Below are positions 1-7,978 of a stretch of DNA of 64,000 nt, piece after piece. The first letter of the stretch is position 1; every line of letters begins with the position of its first letter. The notes beneath the pieces were generated by a model. That model worked only from the letters and a program-made list of their open reading frames with translations. It had not been told where the DNA came from and did no database searches. The position numbers and the translations under genes are program-made. This stretch comes from Natrinema hispanicum (GTDB lineage Archaea; Halobacteriota; Halobacteria; Halobacteriales; Natrialbaceae): NCBI RefSeq assembly GCF_004217335.1, contig NZ_SHMP01000008.1, positions 153,816 to 217,815 on the forward strand. The letters are read 5' to 3'.

Positions 1-288
1 GCAGTTGAACTCAGAGTTTTGCTTGGAGACGGGGGAGACGACGATCAGCAGATTCGAGCAATGGCCCGCGAAAACGGGATTCGGCTACTCATCAAACACC
101 ATGAATTCACCTCACTTCAGCAAGCATGGAATGCTCGGCTGGAGTCCAAACTCTACCGCCAACGGAGTCAGAACGAAACGGTGAACTCTCGACTCAAGCG
201 GAAATACGATGCGTTTGTGCGTTCACGCCGTCGGTGGAAGACATTTCGTGGACTTGTCCTTTCGTATATTGTTCACAATATCGACTGA
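1..288 (+). mobile_element. C-terminal fragment of an IS4/IS5-type transposase
   Basis: The open frame runs in from the left edge (no start is visible before TTG at 19) and stops at 288. The residues look like the C-terminal catalytic part of a haloarchaeal IS5-type DDE transposase: an Asp-rich segment, then a run with Asn-Glu-Thr and Ser-Arg-Leu-Lys spacing followed by an Arg-rich stretch ending in Ile-Val-His-Asn-Ile-Asp. The family resemblance is from memory. Whether the upstream part is intact cannot be seen. No terminal inverted repeat was recognised in the 300 bases downstream. Confidence 0.6.
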
Positions 289-599
289 ACTCTCTACTGA
301 GCAGTATAGTGTAGGGTTATCGAGATCCCACTTCGCATTCGTCACAGCGATCAGTAGGAGAGGGCTACCTGTTCGTTCGGAGGTGCTCTGAGAGGCGGAC
401 GGGCATTGCTCTGAGAACAACCACAGCAACTCCAGTTAGTGCGATCAGCAATACATTTCTCTATGAAGAAACTGAAAGCAAGAATGACGTTTATCAGTTA
501 CCAATAATTTAGGACAGGCGTATTATTCCATCACTTGATTAAGAGGAATCTTACTATATTTCTTCTCACTTAGATCCGTGTACAGTTTGGTGAAAAAGT
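289..599. other. Intergenic region without a convincing gene
   Basis: About 310 bases, AT-rich towards 480-560. It separates the transposase tail from the lysyl oxidase gene and probably carries that gene's promoter. Short open frames here overlap on both strands and have no recognisable motif. Confidence 0.5.
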
Positions 600-1460
600 G
601 TGAAAATAAAACGGATAAAAGGTAGGAAGCGTGCGGCGGCACTGGTGGGGGTTCTCCTCATCGTAGTGGCGGGGATCGGCATGATCACGCTCGGAGGCGT
701 TGCGGTTGACAACCCGTTCACAGTGAGCGACAGGAGCACGGATACTTCCACGACCCCCGGAAGCGAAGGCACCGCGGACGAAGAGAACGCGGCGACACCG
801 CCACCCACGACAACCGAGTCCGATCCTGAACCCTCGGACGACCACGTTGAGGACAGGACAGGGGTCAACTTCGTTCCAGGCGTCGAGGATTTCAGCGTTT
901 CAACAGAAGTGTTTGATGAGTCCAGCCCTGACGTTGAAGACGGCTTTGTAACCCCAGGCGAACATAGGCTACTTCGATTTGATATGATCATCTACAATAT
1001 GGGAGACGCAGATGCCGAATTGGGCCGTCCTGAGAACCGCCCTGATCTGTTCGAATATTCGGAGTCCCATGGTCACGCGCACTTAAAAGGTTTCAATAAC
1101 TATATCCTGCTTGATGAATCAGGCGAGAGGACGGGCGCGGTAAGAAAACAGACATTCTGTCTTCGGGATCTGTACCAAACCCGTTCAACCGCCAGTAATA
1201 GCTCCCAGTTCGATTGTGAGTATCAGGGGATCAGTGCCGGGTGGGCTGACGAGTATGACGCGTCTCTGCCCGGTCAATATATTGTTATTGATAATCTCCC
1301 TGATGGAGAGTACACGCTGCAAGCCACGACGAACGCAGCAGGCACGATTGACGAGACGTGCGACGACGATAACACCGTTCGCGTCGACCTTAGTATAAAC
1401 AATGATACAGTTACGGTTCATACTCCACAAAGCCACTATGTGAGACCGTCTGCGTGCTGA
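600..1460 (+). CDS. Lysyl oxidase family copper protein, membrane-anchored
   Basis: The predicted product (286 aa, GTG start) has an N-terminal transmembrane segment at about residues 12-34, a Thr/Glu/Pro-rich linker at 40-85, and an extracellular catalytic domain. His157-Gly-His159-Ala-His161 matches the His-x-His-x-His copper site of lysyl oxidases. Lys183, just before Phe-Cys-Leu-Arg-Asp, and Tyr219, in the Trp-Ala-Asp-Glu-Tyr segment, align with the Lys and Tyr that form the lysyl-tyrosylquinone cofactor in animal enzymes. The family oxidises primary amines, classically peptidyl lysine, to aldehydes. Here it is probably anchored outside the cell; its substrate is unknown. It has no operon partner: both flanks are intergenic. 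The alignment to LOX was done by eye. Confidence 0.8.
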   Translation: MKIKRIKGRKRAAALVGVLLIVVAGIGMITLGGVAVDNPFTVSDRSTDTSTTPGSEGTADEENAATPPPTTTESDPEPSDDHVEDRTGVNFVPGVEDFSVSTEVFDESSPDVEDGFVTPGEHRLLRFDMIIYNMGDADAELGRPENRPDLFEYSESHGHAHLKGFNNYILLDESGERTGAVRKQTFCLRDLYQTRSTASNSSQFDCEYQGISAGWADEYDASLPGQYIVIDNLPDGEYTLQATTNAAGTIDETCDDDNTVRVDLSINNDTVTVHTPQSHYVRPSAC

Positions 1461-1608
1461 GATATTTATAACCGTCTTTAAATTTCACCAGGGCTGAATT
1501 GACCAATACAGAGAGTGTTCTCGCCGACCTGATTACGTAAAATATAAATAAAATAATTTATATTCCCGCGGAATTCCTCGGTATATACGAGACAGAAATC
1601 ACCGTCAT

Positions 1609-1752
1609 GTGTGTCGACATTGCGGTAACGTCATGGCAACATCGTCTCCAAACGAAGGCCCACGAAAGTGCTTCAATTGTGGCGAGAAACTCTTCTCACT
1701 CTTTCTTAGCCGTCCTGAAGTTCCTGATGAGCAATATTTCCATCAATTATAA
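1609..1752 (+). CDS. Zinc-ribbon microprotein (47 aa)
   Basis: A short frame starting GTG at 1609 encodes two Cys-x-x-Cys knuckles (Cys-Arg-His-Cys and Cys-Phe-Asn-Cys), each followed by Gly, spaced about 20 residues apart. This is typical of the many single zinc-ribbon microproteins of haloarchaea. Frame-consistent ATG at 1633 would lose the first knuckle, so GTG is preferred. A stop at 1549 closes the frame upstream. The neighbouring sequence is AT-rich with no obvious partner. It could be a chance ORF, but four well-placed cysteines in 47 residues argue for a real protein. Confidence 0.45.
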   Translation: MCRHCGNVMATSSPNEGPRKCFNCGEKLFSLFLSRPEVPDEQYFHQL

Positions 1753-1830
1753 TATATATTACTGATTTCTACCGCGATAGATTAGACACACAACAGGCGC
1801 AAGACCACAGTCGCTAGAATGTGTAGCCTG

Positions 1831-2874
1831 TCAACGAAGCAGATGGATCGCAGCAGGTGGAATCGTCACTCGAACGCTAGAACCAGCTTCAAGCGGTAAT
1901 TGGTCAAAACTCGGTGGACGAATCGTCGTCGTAAGCGTGATCGGTGCGTCGTCAAAATCGACTTCCACCCGATACTCATTCCCTTCAGTTAACCATCGGT
2001 CGATCGTCCCCGACACCGTGTTCTCATCATGGAGGTCGTCACCCTCGTTCGGCGTGTGTACCTGCATGCGCGATGGATGGATGCAGAGAGTGACGGTTGT
2101 CCCAGCTGCGGCCGTCGTCGTCGCCTGAAGACGAATGTTGCCAACTCGAAGAAAAGCGGTGTCTTCGCGCTGTTCAACGACAGTTGCGTCGAACAGATTC
2201 TCGTTGCCGGTAAATCTCGCGACGAATTTCGTTGCAGGACGGTTGATAACGGTCATTGGCGATCCCACCTGTTCGATTGCACCGTCGCGAACGATGGCAG
2301 TTCGGTCACCAAGCGCCGTCGCCGTTCGCTGATCGTGGGTCACGTAGATCACCGGTATCTCGAGCGATGTGAAAAGCGCATGGAGTTCTCTGCGAAGTCG
2401 ACGCCGAATCGGCGCGTCGAGACTGGCTAGGGGCTCGTCCAATAGCAGGAGGTCAGGGTCTGCCGCTAACGTGCGTGCAAGCGCGACACGTTGCTGTTCG
2501 CCGCCAGACAGTGTCGGCGGGCGGCGATCGAGCACGTCCGTGATCTCGAGCAGCGATGCGAACTTCGTGATTCGATCCCGGTCAGTCGCGGCATAGCCGA
2601 TGTTCTCTCTGGCAGTCATGTGCGGGAACAGAGCACCGTCTTGAAACACGAGGCCAGTCCGGCGCTCTTGAAGCGGACATCCATTGAGACGGTCGCCGTT
2701 CAGCGAGATGGTTCCACCATCTGGATCGACGATGCCCGCGATCAGCGATAGCAGTGTCGTCTTGCCACTTCCCGACGGGCCGAGGATCGAGAGGACTTCG
2801 TTGTCGACGGTGAGATCGACTGGGCCAAAGTCGAAGGTGTCGTACGTCTTGGTAAGGGAATTGACTTCGAGCAT
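1831..2874 (-). CDS. wtpC: Tungstate/molybdate ABC transporter ATP-binding protein
   Basis: A 347-residue ABC ATPase with Walker A (Gly-Pro-Ser-Gly-Ser-Gly-Lys-Thr-Thr, about residues 33-41), signature Leu-Ser-Gly-Gly-Glu-Gln-Gln-Arg and Walker B ending in Leu-Leu-Asp-Glu-Pro. It carries the C-terminal extension (about 235-347) of the sulfate/molybdate/Pot class, probably a TOBE-like regulatory domain. It is the last gene of a three-gene minus-strand operon, 3 bases after the permease. The binding protein in the same operon is of WtpA type, which is why tungstate or molybdate is preferred over sulfate. WtpC and ModC cannot be told apart by sequence reading alone. Confidence 0.85.
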   Translation of the reverse strand: MLEVNSLTKTYDTFDFGPVDLTVDNEVLSILGPSGSGKTTLLSLIAGIVDPDGGTISLNGDRLNGCPLQERRTGLVFQDGALFPHMTARENIGYAATDRDRITKFASLLEITDVLDRRPPTLSGGEQQRVALARTLAADPDLLLLDEPLASLDAPIRRRLRRELHALFTSLEIPVIYVTHDQRTATALGDRTAIVRDGAIEQVGSPMTVINRPATKFVARFTGNENLFDATVVEQREDTAFLRVGNIRLQATTTAAAGTTVTLCIHPSRMQVHTPNEGDDLHDENTVSGTIDRWLTEGNEYRVEVDFDDAPITLTTTIRPPSFDQLPLEAGSSVRVTIPPAAIHLLR

Positions 2875-2877
2875 TGC

Positions 2878-3687
2878 TCACTCCAGTGGGTTCGTTCCGA
2901 GCACATTCAGCACGACGAGCGTTGCGACGGCGATTCCAACCAGAATAACAGCCACGGGGAATGCGTTCTCCAATCCAAGTGTCGTAAACGAGACCCAGAT
3001 CTGTACGGGCATCGTCCGTGGGTAGTACGCGAGCATGATCGTTGCCCCGAACTCGCCGATCGCACGAGCGAACGCGAGCGTAATACCGGCGAGGATTCCT
3101 GGCCAGGCAAGCGGCAGTGTGACCCGGCGAAACGTCGTCAGTCGGCTCTTTCCGAGCGACTGCGAGGCATACTCGAGGCTCCGGTCGACGCTCTCGAAGG
3201 CTGCTTTCGCCGTGACGACGACGAATGGGGAGGCGACGAACGTCTGTGCCAGCACGATTCCGACGACTGATCGGGTCAGTTGGAGGCCGTTTGCTGCTGC
3301 CAGTCCCCCGAGGAACGTGTTCGGGCCCACGACCGTGAGCAACACCATGCCGCTGACGATCGGCGGAAGCACGAGCGGCAGTACGACGACGGCGGTGACG
3401 ACCGTTTTCACTCGTCCGTCAGTGCGGGCAAGCCAGTAAGCGAGTGGGAGTCCGAATAGCGACGCGATGGCCGCACTCGTGACCGATGCCGTCAGTGATG
3501 TGGTCGCGGCTGAGACGACAGCAGGTCTGGTCAATCGCTGGATGACGACCCCTGGTGGCTGACTGAGAACGAGCGCGAGGAGTGGAACGAGATAGTAACA
3601 GAGCAGCACCGCTCCGAGGAGGAACGCGACTGTCAGCCAGTCGAACCGCCCGGCAGCAACGTCAGTTCGTGACTTCGTCGGGAGCAT
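2878..3687 (-). CDS. wtpB: Tungstate/molybdate ABC transporter permease
   Basis: A hydrophobic 269-residue inner-membrane permease of the binding-protein-dependent family with about six membrane segments. It has the EAA-type cytoplasmic loop (Ala-Ser-Gln-Ser-Leu-Gly-Lys-Ser followed by Phe-Arg-Arg-Val-Thr-Leu-Pro). The ATG at 3687 was chosen over an in-frame upstream start at 3729. It overlaps the 3' end of the binding-protein gene by only 26 bases and begins the sequence right before the first membrane helix. The gene is translationally coupled to its neighbours on both sides and would form the channel for oxyanion import. Confidence 0.85.
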   Translation of the reverse strand: MLPTKSRTDVAAGRFDWLTVAFLLGAVLLCYYLVPLLALVLSQPPGVVIQRLTRPAVVSAATTSLTASVTSAAIASLFGLPLAYWLARTDGRVKTVVTAVVVLPLVLPPIVSGMVLLTVVGPNTFLGGLAAANGLQLTRSVVGIVLAQTFVASPFVVVTAKAAFESVDRSLEYASQSLGKSRLTTFRRVTLPLAWPGILAGITLAFARAIGEFGATIMLAYYPRTMPVQIWVSFTTLGLENAFPVAVILVGIAVATLVVLNVLGTNPLE

Positions 3688-4582
3688 TGCCTGTGAAACG
3701 TGGATAATCGTCCGGAACAACGAACCCAAACTCGTTCAGATACTCGCCCGTTATGTGTTCCGTGAACACATCAACAGCGGCTGGAGATTGGTTGCGAATC
3801 GTTGCGCCATAACTGATGAGTCCACCGCTGACGACCGTTCCGCTCGGGAGTTCGTAGGTCGCCGATTCGTAGGTGTCTGTATAGCTCGGCTCACTGAGAT
3901 CGATTTCCGCTGGGAGGTCGATATAGTCGTATCCGCGCTCGACAGCCATGTTTCGATACGCAATGGCGGCATCAACTGACCCCGTTTCAAACTGGCTAAT
4001 GAGCTGTGTTTCGGGATAAATCTGGTCTGTCCGTGGAATCGCGTCTCGGAGATTCGTGTCCGTTCCGTAGTGTTCAGTCGCGAGCTCGAGCATGAACAGC
4101 GCTCGATAGCCGAGTGGGTCGAGATCCGGGTCGGTTCTTCCGATCGTGATGTCTCCGTTCAAGAGCGGTTGATACCAATTCTCCGTTCCTGCGTCGGCGA
4201 GCTGTTTGCCACCGTCCGTATTGGGATTATACGCGATGACGACCGAATTGGTCGCAAATTCGGCAAACCAGTCCGGCTGCAGTGGTGAATCGAAGAGGGC
4301 GATATCCGCAACCGAGACGAGATCGGGATCTTTCTGTCCCGCTGCGATGAGCCGAGCGACCTCGGCGGAGCCGTGTGCTTCTATCTGAACCGTTGCATCT
4401 ACACTCGGTCGCAATCCGTTTTCGAGTGCATTGTTCAAGCTTCCCGCGGCGAGCATCGAGACGGTCACTGACTGTCCGTCGGTCCCGTGGAGTGTGTCGG
4501 AACAACCAGCGACTCCCGAGAGTGCGACAGCGGTAGCCGAGAGAACCGAGCGTCGGCGACTCCGCAGTCCGTCACCAGCCAT
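3662..4582 (-). CDS. wtpA: WtpA-type tungstate/molybdate-binding lipoprotein
   Basis: A 306-residue extracellular solute-binding protein. The N-terminus has a twin-arginine motif (Ser-Arg-Arg-Arg-Ser-Val-Leu) and a lipobox ending Val-Ala-Gly-Cys (about residue 27), so it is probably a Tat-exported lipoprotein. The segments Ala-Gly-Ser-Leu near residue 48, Glu-Ala-His-Gly-Ser-Ala-Glu-Val-Ala-Arg, Asp-Leu-Val-Ser-Val-Ala-Asp and Trp-Phe-Ala-Glu-Phe-Ala-Thr-Asn match the WtpA/ModA oxyanion-binding fold. It is the first gene of the wtpABC operon and faces a Tfx-family regulator across a 59-base region containing an inverted repeat. The metal preference (W or Mo) is inference. Confidence 0.85.
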   Translation of the reverse strand: MAGDGLRSRRRSVLSATAVALSGVAGCSDTLHGTDGQSVTVSMLAAGSLNNALENGLRPSVDATVQIEAHGSAEVARLIAAGQKDPDLVSVADIALFDSPLQPDWFAEFATNSVVIAYNPNTDGGKQLADAGTENWYQPLLNGDITIGRTDPDLDPLGYRALFMLELATEHYGTDTNLRDAIPRTDQIYPETQLISQFETGSVDAAIAYRNMAVERGYDYIDLPAEIDLSEPSYTDTYESATYELPSGTVVSGGLISYGATIRNQSPAAVDVFTEHITGEYLNEFGFVVPDDYPRFTGNAPDEVTN

Positions 4583-4595
4583 ATCACAACAACTA

Positions 4596-4625
4596 GTGTT
4601 TGATCAATAAGCTTATCTCAAACAC
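4596..4625. promoter_or_regulatory. Palindromic operator between wtpA and tfx
   Basis: GTGTTTGA at 4596-4603 is matched by its exact complement TCAAACAC at 4618-4625. Between the arms lies ATAAGCTTAT (4607-4616), itself a perfect 10-base palindrome. A third half-site, TGTTTGA, sits at 4629-4635 just before the tfx start. The position over both divergent promoters fits a site bound by Tfx controlling itself and the transporter. The binding is inference; the symmetry is read directly. Confidence 0.6.
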
Positions 4626-4641
4626 ACCTGTTTGACTTTAT

Positions 4642-5100
4642 ATGGCTGCAACCGAGGGGACAATATTGACGGACCGACAGGTGGAGGTGCTCGGGCTCCG
4701 TGAAAGCGGTCATACCCAGCAGGAAGTCGCCGATAAACTGGGAACGACCGCGTCGAACGTGAGTGCCATCGAACGAGCCGCAGAAGCGAACGTCAAGAAG
4801 GCACGTCGGACGCTCGAGCTTGCCCGGACACTACGCGCGCCAGTGCAATTTACTGTTCCAGCTGGAACGTCGTTTGATGAGCTTGTTACTCAGGTATACG
4901 CCCGCGGCGACGAAGCTGGTATCAAAATCGCATACTGCCGACCAGAGCTCTACACACATCTCTACGGGACGCTCGAAGCGGTCACTGACGCCAATCAACT
5001 CACCGAAACGGCCACGCTCGGTCTGACGAAAGATGGAGAGGTGAAGGTGTATACAGATGATGGAGATTCCGGTAAACAAAATGATCAACTGCGCACATAA
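4642..5100 (+). CDS. Tfx family DNA-binding regulator
   Basis: A 152-residue protein. The N-terminal helix-turn-helix (about residues 10-55, with Leu-Thr-Asp-Arg-Gln-Val-Glu-Val-Leu and Gln-Glu-Val-Ala-Asp-Lys-Leu-Gly-Thr-Thr) resembles the LuxR/sigma-like HTH of Tfx. The rest matches the C-terminal Tfx domain (Phe-Asp-Glu-Leu, then Tyr-Cys-Arg-Pro-Glu-Leu-Tyr). Tfx was described in Methanothermobacter as binding downstream of the molybdenum formylmethanofuran dehydrogenase promoter. Here it is divergent from a tungstate/molybdate transporter, so a role in oxyanion-responsive control of that operon is likely. The ATG lies only a few bases from the promoter, suggesting a leaderless transcript. 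Confidence 0.85.
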   Translation: MAATEGTILTDRQVEVLGLRESGHTQQEVADKLGTTASNVSAIERAAEANVKKARRTLELARTLRAPVQFTVPAGTSFDELVTQVYARGDEAGIKIAYCRPELYTHLYGTLEAVTDANQLTETATLGLTKDGEVKVYTDDGDSGKQNDQLRT

Positions 5101-5819
5101 GAGAGATTGGTCTGACCGTTGGTTTCCATTGTGCGAAAGAGAGGAAAGTGATGCACAACGCTTTCGTGAGCAGCAACGATGGGCGCTCACGTTGACCTCC
5201 TCCACGCCCTGAAGGACGTGGAATCCGACCATCGGATTTCCGCCGAGTGTAGCGTTCGAGGTACCAACCCGCACTCGAGGGGAACCGGCAGCATACCGGA
5301 GGAACTCTCGTTTCCGCCCCTGTATAGGGCTGTGGCCCGGTCAATGAGGTCGGTCGAGAGGCATTGCCTCTCGTGATCACGAAAATCTCCGATTTTCGAA
5401 CGACCCCATCGGAATCCATGTCATCGCCGTGCGAACCACTGCTGGTTCGCCACCCCTTGTGGTTCGGGGACGGCATCTCACCGATTCCGTAGCACTCCGT
5501 GTTACACGAGGCCACAGCAAAACGGTTGCGGTGGGAAATCCGGCAGCCACCGTCCGTGGTTCGTGGCCGGTGTGTCCGCTCACCCCCTCCTGTTCGCTCC
5601 TCGGTTCCGACAAGCGTCGGAACACTCGTCGCTCACGGGAAGACGGGGGTATGCGCTCGTCTCTCTATCAGAACAGTTGGGGCTGAGCAACTCGAGTAAG
5701 GCATCCTCAACATACTTCACGATCTGTATAGTCGATGTTGCACGCTTTCTGAGAAGGAAATAGTATATAGAATTTTCAGTAGATGACCAGAGACCGCGTT
5801 GGACCACTCGTGAAACACG
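5101..5819. other. Hairpin-rich non-coding region, possible IS200/IS605 (IS1341) relic or omega-RNA-like sequence
   Basis: No gene is convincing here; overlapping frames on both strands look like shadows. The region is packed with short stem-loops: 5201-5222 (9-base arms, one mismatch, TGAA loop), 5223-5237, 5355-5373 (perfect 9-base arms), 5380-5398 (perfect 8-base arms), 5431-5450 (perfect 8) and 5604-5623 (perfect 8). The first one, reading TCCACGCCC-TGAA-GG(A)CGTGGA, resembles the end hairpin seen next to haloarchaeal tnpB (IS1341-type) genes, though no TnpB-coding frame is present. The resemblance is from memory. The strand, if transcribed, is unknown; the element ends would lie on the minus strand if the resemblance holds. 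Confidence 0.45.
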
Positions 5820-5879
5820 ATGTGCAAGCTATGTGCATCGAGGCGAAACGATTATACATTTGTGTGCAGAATCTGCACA
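5820..5879 (+). promoter_or_regulatory. vapB promoter with repeated TGTGCA operator
   Basis: The hexamer TGTGCA occurs as a direct pair at 5821-5826 and 5832-5837. It occurs again as a palindrome, TGTGCAG-AAT-CTGCACA, at 5863-5879. A TATA-like ATTATAC lies at 5851-5857, about 27 bases before the ATG at 5884. The palindrome sits between TATA box and start, where the ribbon-helix-helix antitoxin would repress its own operon. Confidence 0.6.
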
Positions 5880-5883
5880 TAGA

Positions 5884-6252
5884 ATGAGCGCGAGTGATGA
5901 CCCCCGTCGAGTCCACTTTCAGTCCCCAAAGTACCTCGTCGAACGACTCGACGCGATCGCGGACCTCTTCGACAAGGATCGGACGGATCTCCTCGTCGAA
6001 GCCATCCGTGAATATCTCGCAGACACCGCCGAGGACGAGACGTTTCAGGAACTAGTGGCAACGAAATACTACGACGACCAACTCGAATTCGAGACGGTCA
6101 AACAGCTCGTTGGTGCTGAGACCGCCCAACGGCTCCGTCTTTTGAAGGCCGATCTCGAGGACGAACCGCTCGATCTCGCTGCACCCGACGACGACATCGA
6201 TATCTACGGTCCCGACGCGACGGCGGGTGATACCGACGCTAGTCAGCGATGA
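5884..6252 (+). CDS. Ribbon-helix-helix antitoxin, VapB-like
   Basis: A 122-residue protein. The N-terminal ribbon-helix-helix (about residues 5-45: Arg-Val-His-Phe-Gln-Ser strand, then two helices ending Ala-Ile-Arg-Glu-Tyr-Leu) is CopG/Arc-like. An acidic C-terminal tail probably wraps the toxin. The ATG at 5884 was chosen over an upstream in-frame start (5833) because the latter would lie inside the operator and TATA region. The gene overlaps the PIN-domain gene by four bases (ATGA), the usual toxin-antitoxin arrangement. It should neutralise the toxin and repress the operon. Confidence 0.75.
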   Translation: MSASDDPRRVHFQSPKYLVERLDAIADLFDKDRTDLLVEAIREYLADTAEDETFQELVATKYYDDQLEFETVKQLVGAETAQRLRLLKADLEDEPLDLAAPDDDIDIYGPDATAGDTDASQR

Positions 6253-6818
6253 GCAGGCCGCGTCTGCGGACGGTTGTCGCGGATACGAGTGCGCTTGTCA
6301 GTCTCGCTGTCCCCCGTGCTGATGCTGACTACGACACTGACACGGCTCCGGACCCCCTCCAGTATCTCCTCACCTCGTGTGCAGTGTCCGTACCGCCAGA
6401 AGTCATCACAGAGCTCCGTGATATCACCCAGTATCAAGACGTTCACAGCGCTGCAGCGACCAACGTCCTGGCGGCCCGCGACCATTACACGGTTGAGGAT
6501 CCGTATCAGCAAGCCGATACACCCGAGTCACGACCGACGTTCGGTCTTGATGATGGCGAAACCGACGGAATCGTTCTCGCAAACGCGCTCGATGTCGATG
6601 GATTTCTCACCGACGAATTCGGTGGGACGAATTTCGCGCTCATTCATGCCGTACTGCAAGGTCCGCGTATCGTCCCGACACCACGGCTGATCTATGACTA
6701 CGCCCGGAACGAGCATATGACTCACGAGGAAGCATGGACACTCATCATGACGATCAGCCCACATCGAAGCTGGGAAAACAGCCCCTACGTCGCACAATTG
6801 CTCAGTCTTTTGGAGTAG
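6249..6818 (+). CDS. PIN-domain toxin, VapC-like
   Basis: A 189-residue PIN-domain protein with the expected acidic active-site pattern: Asp12 (Val-Ala-Asp-Thr-Ser-Ala-Leu), Glu55, Glu104/Asp106 (Asp-Asp-Gly-Glu-Thr-Asp) and Asp122 (Phe-Leu-Thr-Asp-Glu-Phe-Gly). PIN toxins are Mg-dependent ribonucleases that cleave tRNA or rRNA. The length is somewhat above the 130-150 residues usual for VapC. It is paired with the ribbon-helix-helix gene just upstream (four-base overlap). All active-site acids are present, so it appears functional; its RNA target cannot be guessed. Confidence 0.75.
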   Translation: MSRPRLRTVVADTSALVSLAVPRADADYDTDTAPDPLQYLLTSCAVSVPPEVITELRDITQYQDVHSAAATNVLAARDHYTVEDPYQQADTPESRPTFGLDDGETDGIVLANALDVDGFLTDEFGGTNFALIHAVLQGPRIVPTPRLIYDYARNEHMTHEEAWTLIMTISPHRSWENSPYVAQLLSLLE

Positions 6819-6898
6819 TTCATGTTTCGTTCCCGTCAGTTCGTCCCGGCACTCCTCGAGGCAGACATGAAGGTCGTGTCACTCGACAGTCGAGCGAG

Positions 6899-7978
6899 TC
6901 AGTCCATATCCGGTTTGACGAGGATTTTGACGTGATCGCTTTCGGGATCGATAAGCCGCTCGAACCCGTTGGCGACGATCTCATCGAGGCCAATTCGGCT
7001 GGTGATGAACGGCTCCGGGTCGAGGCGGCCGTCGGCAAGCATCTCGATTACCATTCCGTACTCTTCGTCGGATCGCGGGCCACCGAGATAGGCGAGCGTT
7101 CCGGTCACGGTCCGTTCGCCGAGGACAAGGGTATTCAGATGCGTATTCACTTCTTCTTCCCAGATACTTACGATGGTTGTACGGCCGCTTGGTGCCGTGC
7201 TTTCGATGGCTGCGTTAAACGAGGGTTCGACGCCCGCGACCTCGAACGTGATGTCGGCACCGCCGTCCGTGTGCGAGTGGATATACTCGACGGGGTCGGT
7301 CGTCGATGGATCGACGAGTTCCGTCGCACCACAGTCCGCTGCGCGGTCGCGCCTGGCGTCGCGCGGTTCGGAGACGAAAATCGTTCCCGCACCGGCCACG
7401 CGAGCACACTGGATGACCGCCAGGCCAATGGGTCCACTCCCGAATACGGCAACAGCATCGCCTGCCTGAAGTCCGGAGCGGCGGACTGCGTGCAGTCCCA
7501 CGCTCAGTGGCTCGACTAGCGCGCCGTGTTCGACGGGAACGTCCTCCCCGAGCGGGACGGCGTGTTCTGCATCGACGACTGCGCTTTCGGCGAATCCACC
7601 GCTCCCGCCGGACAAGCCGATAAATCCAATCGACTCACAGATGTGGTAGTTCCCCTCTCGGCACTGCCGGCACTCACCGCAGGAGAGGATGGGATTAACT
7701 GCGACGGCGTCACCGACGGCCAGGTCCGTCACGGACTCGCCGACCTCCGCGATGGTGCCACTGTACTCGTGACCCATCCTGATCGGAGCTGCCTCCCCAG
7801 AGACGGGGTGGGGGTCGTCCTCCGGAACGAAAATCGGACCAGCGGTGTATTCGTGGAGATCCGACCCACAGATGCCACAGGAATCGACGTCGATTCGGAC
7901 CTCGTCCGCACCGACCGCTCCCGCTTCTACCTCTTCGACACGAATGTCTTTCTGTCCGTGATATGTTGCTGCTTGCAT
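6899..7978 (-). CDS. Zinc-dependent alcohol dehydrogenase (butanediol/sorbitol dehydrogenase-like)
   Basis: A 359-residue medium-chain dehydrogenase. Catalytic zinc ligands are visible as Cys37 (Cys-Gly-Ile-Cys-Gly-Ser-Asp) and His70-Glu71. The structural zinc lobe has Cys100, 103, 106 and 114. The nucleotide-binding Gly-Ser-Gly-Pro-Ile-Gly lies near residue 180. The insertion between the first Cys motif and Gly-His-Glu (Thr-Ala-Gly-Pro-Ile-Phe-Val-Pro) is typical of (R,R)-butanediol dehydrogenase-like members, which oxidise secondary alcohols or polyols with NAD. The gene is monocistronic and convergent with vapC. The start at 7978 follows an AT-rich promoter region. The exact substrate cannot be read from the sequence. 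Confidence 0.85.
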   Translation of the reverse strand: MQAATYHGQKDIRVEEVEAGAVGADEVRIDVDSCGICGSDLHEYTAGPIFVPEDDPHPVSGEAAPIRMGHEYSGTIAEVGESVTDLAVGDAVAVNPILSCGECRQCREGNYHICESIGFIGLSGGSGGFAESAVVDAEHAVPLGEDVPVEHGALVEPLSVGLHAVRRSGLQAGDAVAVFGSGPIGLAVIQCARVAGAGTIFVSEPRDARRDRAADCGATELVDPSTTDPVEYIHSHTDGGADITFEVAGVEPSFNAAIESTAPSGRTTIVSIWEEEVNTHLNTLVLGERTVTGTLAYLGGPRSDEEYGMVIEMLADGRLDPEPFITSRIGLDEIVANGFERLIDPESDHVKILVKPDMD

